Shown here in pieces: positions 61,935-64,000 of a stretch of 64,000 nucleotides of DNA (the first letter of the stretch is position 1; each line of letters opens with the position of its first letter). The stretch covers positions 2,056,001 through 2,120,000 of the forward strand of contig CP065003.1 in assembly GCA_016700175.1 (NCBI GenBank), given 5' to 3'. The notes under the pieces were generated by a model. That model was given only the letters and a program-made list of their open reading frames with translations, was not told the origin of the DNA and did not search any database. Both the position numbers and the translations under genes were made by a program. Source of the DNA: Acidobacteriota bacterium. Lineage in GTDB: Bacteria > Acidobacteriota > Blastocatellia > Pyrinomonadales > Pyrinomonadaceae.

Positions 61935-62708
61935 CTATTCGGCGGGCTTTTCCTCCGCTTCGGCTTCGGCTGCGTCGCCTTCGGCTTCCGCCTTGGCCTC
62001 TTCGCCGCCTTCCTCGACCGCGGCATCGGCTTTCGCCTCTTCCGCGGTCTCTTCGGATTTCTCTTCCGGAGCCTCCGCCGTTTCTGCCTTCACTTCTTCG
62101 GCGGCCTCCTCCGATCTGGCTTCCGCGGCGTCTTCAGCCGCTTCCGCCTTCTCCTCTTCCTTCGCTTCCGCTTCCGGAGCCGCAAGGTTTCCCTTTCCGT
62201 CCGCGATCTGCTTCAAAACGATCGCCAGGTCGCGGGGAACGGCGTTAAGAACGGTGGCGACACGCTGAGCCGGGGCCTTGAGAAGGAACAGGAGCTTGGA
62301 AATAAGCTCTTCCTTCGAAGGCAGGCTCGCGATGGCCTTTACCTCTTCGATCGTAACGACCTTGCCGTCGACGACGCCGGTCTTGAACTCGAAGATCTCG
62401 GACTTTTCCTTGATGTACTTCGAGATAACCTTTGACAGGTCCACCGGATCGCTCTCGGTCCAGGCGATCGACGTGACGCCGGTGAAATGATCCCTGGCAT
62501 CTTCGAACGGCGTGCCCTCGACCGCCCGGCGGGCAAGCGTGTTCTTGACGACCTTGTAGGTCGCTCCCGTTTCGCGCAGTTCGTTCCTGAACTGCTGGTC
62601 CTGTTCGACCGTCAGCTTGCTGAAGCTAAGGACGATCGCCGATTTCGCACTGTTGAACTGCTCCGTGAGGGCGTTCAGGTCTTCCTGTTTTCTTTCTCTG
62701 GTCTTCAT
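61935..62708 (-). CDS. rplJ: 50S ribosomal protein L10 with long acidic C-terminal tail
   Basis: 257 residues, versus ~165-180 in most bacteria. Residues 1-~175 are canonical L10 (AIVLSFSKLTVEQ, TYKVVKNTLARRA, the L7/L12-binding helix VATVLNAVPRDLAIVLKQIA). Residues ~178-257 are an Ala/Glu-rich tail with few other residues, on the far side of the stalk-binding helix. GAGGAGC is ~10 nt before the ATG. It begins only 19 nt after rplA, leaving no room for a standard L10 leader. Confidence 0.95.
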   Translation of the reverse strand: MKTRERKQEDLNALTEQFNSAKSAIVLSFSKLTVEQDQQFRNELRETGATYKVVKNTLARRAVEGTPFEDARDHFTGVTSIAWTESDPVDLSKVISKYIKEKSEIFEFKTGVVDGKVVTIEEVKAIASLPSKEELISKLLFLLKAPAQRVATVLNAVPRDLAIVLKQIADGKGNLAAPEAEAKEEEKAEAAEDAAEARSEEAAEEVKAETAEAPEEKSEETAEEAKADAAVEEGGEEAKAEAEGDAAEAEAEEKPAE

Positions 62709-62727
62709 TTCAATTCACGCTCCTCAC

Positions 62728-63420
62728 TTACATCAAGTTCCCTTCATCAATAAGGATCCCTGGGCTCATCGTCGCGGCCAGGCAGACCTTCTTTACGTAC
62801 CTTCCCTTGGAAGTAGCGGGCTTCGCCTTGATGACCGCGTCAAGAAGCGCCCTCGTGTTCTCGAGCAGCTTCGATTCGTCGAACGAGACCTTTCCGACCG
62901 GCGAGTGGACGACTCCCGTCTTGTCCACGCGGTACTCGACCTTTCCCGCCTTTGTCTCTTTGATCGCCCTCTCGACATCCATCGTGACCGTTCCGGTCTT
63001 CGGGTTCGGCATCAATCCGCGGGGACCGAGCACACGGCCCAAAGGACCGACCTTGCCCATCATGTCCGGGGTCGTGATCAGGGTGTCGAAATCAAGCCAC
63101 CCGCCGTTGATCTTCTCGACCAGGTCGTCGCCGCCTACAAAATCCGCGCCGGCGTCTTCCGCTTCCTTCGCCTTGTCGCCGACCGCTATCACGGCGACGG
63201 ACTTCGTCTTGCCGAGCCCGTTCGGAAGCACTATCGTGCCGCGTACGAGCTGGTCCGCCTTTCGGGGATCGACGCCGAGCCACATCGTCAGCTCGACCGT
63301 TTCGTCAAAGCCCGCGAAGGCGATCTCCTTCAGCGTCGAGACGCCTTCTTCAAGCGAGTACTTCTTGTCCCGCTCGATCTTCTCCAGCGCCTCTCTGTAT
63401 TTCTTTCCTCTTTTTGGCAT
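62728..63420 (-). CDS. rplA: 50S ribosomal protein L1
   Basis: 230 residues, normal length. It carries the L1 signature around DTLITTPDMMGKVGPLGRVLGPRGLMPNPK. It binds 23S rRNA at the E-site stalk and often represses its own operon by binding the mRNA. rplK ends 78 bp upstream; that gap may hold an L1 site but none is recognised. Confidence 0.98.
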   Translation of the reverse strand: MPKRGKKYREALEKIERDKKYSLEEGVSTLKEIAFAGFDETVELTMWLGVDPRKADQLVRGTIVLPNGLGKTKSVAVIAVGDKAKEAEDAGADFVGGDDLVEKINGGWLDFDTLITTPDMMGKVGPLGRVLGPRGLMPNPKTGTVTMDVERAIKETKAGKVEYRVDKTGVVHSPVGKVSFDESKLLENTRALLDAVIKAKPATSKGRYVKKVCLAATMSPGILIDEGNLM

Positions 63421-63498
63421 CGTCGTATGTAAGGTACGAACGAAACTCCCTTTGAATTGGCGGCAAGCCGCCGGAGCTTCTCCCTCGCCGATCGAAGG

Positions 63499-63927
63499 CT
63501 AGCCTTCGATCGTAAGTCCAAGGCTCTTGGCCGTCCCCTCGATCGTCCGCATTGCGGACTCGAGGTTCGTGGTGTTGAGGTCCGGCATCTTGGTCTTTGC
63601 GATCTCCATGATCTTTGCCCTGGAGATAGACCCGACCTTTTCCCGGTTCGGCTCGCCGGAACCCTTGGGAATCCCGGCGGCCTTCCTCAGAAGATCTGCT
63701 GCGGGCGCCGTTTTCGTTTCAAAAGTGAACGAGCGGTCCGCGTAAACCGTGATGACCACCGGCACGTTCAGGTCCGGATCGCCGTCTTTGGTCTTTTCGT
63801 TAAAAGCCTTGCAGAACTCCATTATGTTCACGCCGTGCTGCCCGAGTGCCGGGCCGATCGGCGGCGCGGGGTTCGCTTTTCCCGCGGGGATCTGCAGTTT
63901 GATATAACCTTCTATCTTCTTAGCCAT
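63499..63927 (-). CDS. rplK: 50S ribosomal protein L11
   Basis: 142 residues, full length. The N-terminal domain (IKLQIPAGKANPAPPIGPALGQ) and the C-terminal rRNA-binding domain (KIMEIAKTKMPDLNTTNLESA) are typical. It is the first gene of the cluster inside the window. nusG and secE are expected to the right of the edge, and 73 bp remain after its start with no feature seen. Confidence 0.98.
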   Translation of the reverse strand: MAKKIEGYIKLQIPAGKANPAPPIGPALGQHGVNIMEFCKAFNEKTKDGDPDLNVPVVITVYADRSFTFETKTAPAADLLRKAAGIPKGSGEPNREKVGSISRAKIMEIAKTKMPDLNTTNLESAMRTIEGTAKSLGLTIEG

Positions 63928-64000
63928 TCTTCGATTTACGATCCCGCCGAAAACCGGCCGGGAATGTCCTCATATATAAAATGGTGTCTGTACCGCCTTC

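Overview
The window (about 57% G+C by eye) looks like a chromosomal segment from the phylum Acidobacteriota, probably class Blastocatellia (Pyrinomonadaceae-like). This is inferred from three things. There are very large Oar-type TonB-dependent receptors with an N-terminal carboxypeptidase-regulatory-like domain, and secreted proteins that join the same domain to TPR repeats. Metabolism is of the aerobic fatty-acid type, and the spacers are full of hairpin-forming dispersed repeats. No 16S gene is present, so the phylum call is a judgement.

Layout. 1-1514: three tandem paralogous secreted glycine-zipper proteins, then a 168-bp tandem repeat array. 2309-6845 (minus): a MoxR/chelatase-like AAA+ ATPase, a four-helix-bundle IVP protein, and a tightly coupled DinB / PutP-like symporter / cupin operon. 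6975-7810: a tandem array of two alternating kinds of inverted repeat. 7886-17973 (all minus): the beta-oxidation genes fadE, fadA and fadB (FadN type), interspersed with a Na+/H+ antiporter, YbaK, Tag, a lipoprotein, a DinB protein and a GxxExxY protein. The fadB promoter carries a near-perfect FadR-type (TetR family) palindrome between its -35 and -10. 18233-33039: mixed metabolic and envelope genes (alcohol dehydrogenase, TPR protein, homocysteine methyltransferase, peptidoglycan-binding protein, sterol desaturase family, DUF58, TolB-amidohydrolase fusion, SpoIIM family, ABC exporter). 33109-34639: a sigma factor and its zinc-finger anti-sigma partner. 34811-45619: ribA, then a locus of two 3.16-kb tandem TonB receptor copies flanked by two CpR-TPR paralogs; the second receptor copy has a 1-nt frameshift. 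45760-51692: HD phosphohydrolase, PlsC, M13 peptidase and a methyltransferase lying between composite repeats. 52268-63927 (minus): the universal rplK-rplA-rplJ-rplL-rpoB-rpoC cluster, ending in an intrinsic terminator and running off the right edge where nusG/secE would be expected.

How it works together. Fatty-acid degradation is the clearest pathway: acyl-CoA dehydrogenase, then the bifunctional hydratase/3-hydroxyacyl-CoA dehydrogenase, then thiolase, with fadB apparently repressed by an acyl-CoA-sensing FadR not encoded here. The outer-membrane locus at 35-45 kb looks like a duplicated uptake or surface system in which the two receptors are homogenised over most of their length but differ in a few blocks. 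At least five genes have a TATAAT-like box only 8-13 nt before the ATG and no Shine-Dalgarno, suggesting very short leaders are common here.

Limits: everything is read by eye. Family calls rest on motifs and remembered family features. Identity figures, structures and repeat copy numbers elsewhere in the genome could not be computed. The best candidates for something undescribed are the CpR-TPR/receptor locus, the two-flavour palindrome array and the triplicated glycine-zipper proteins.
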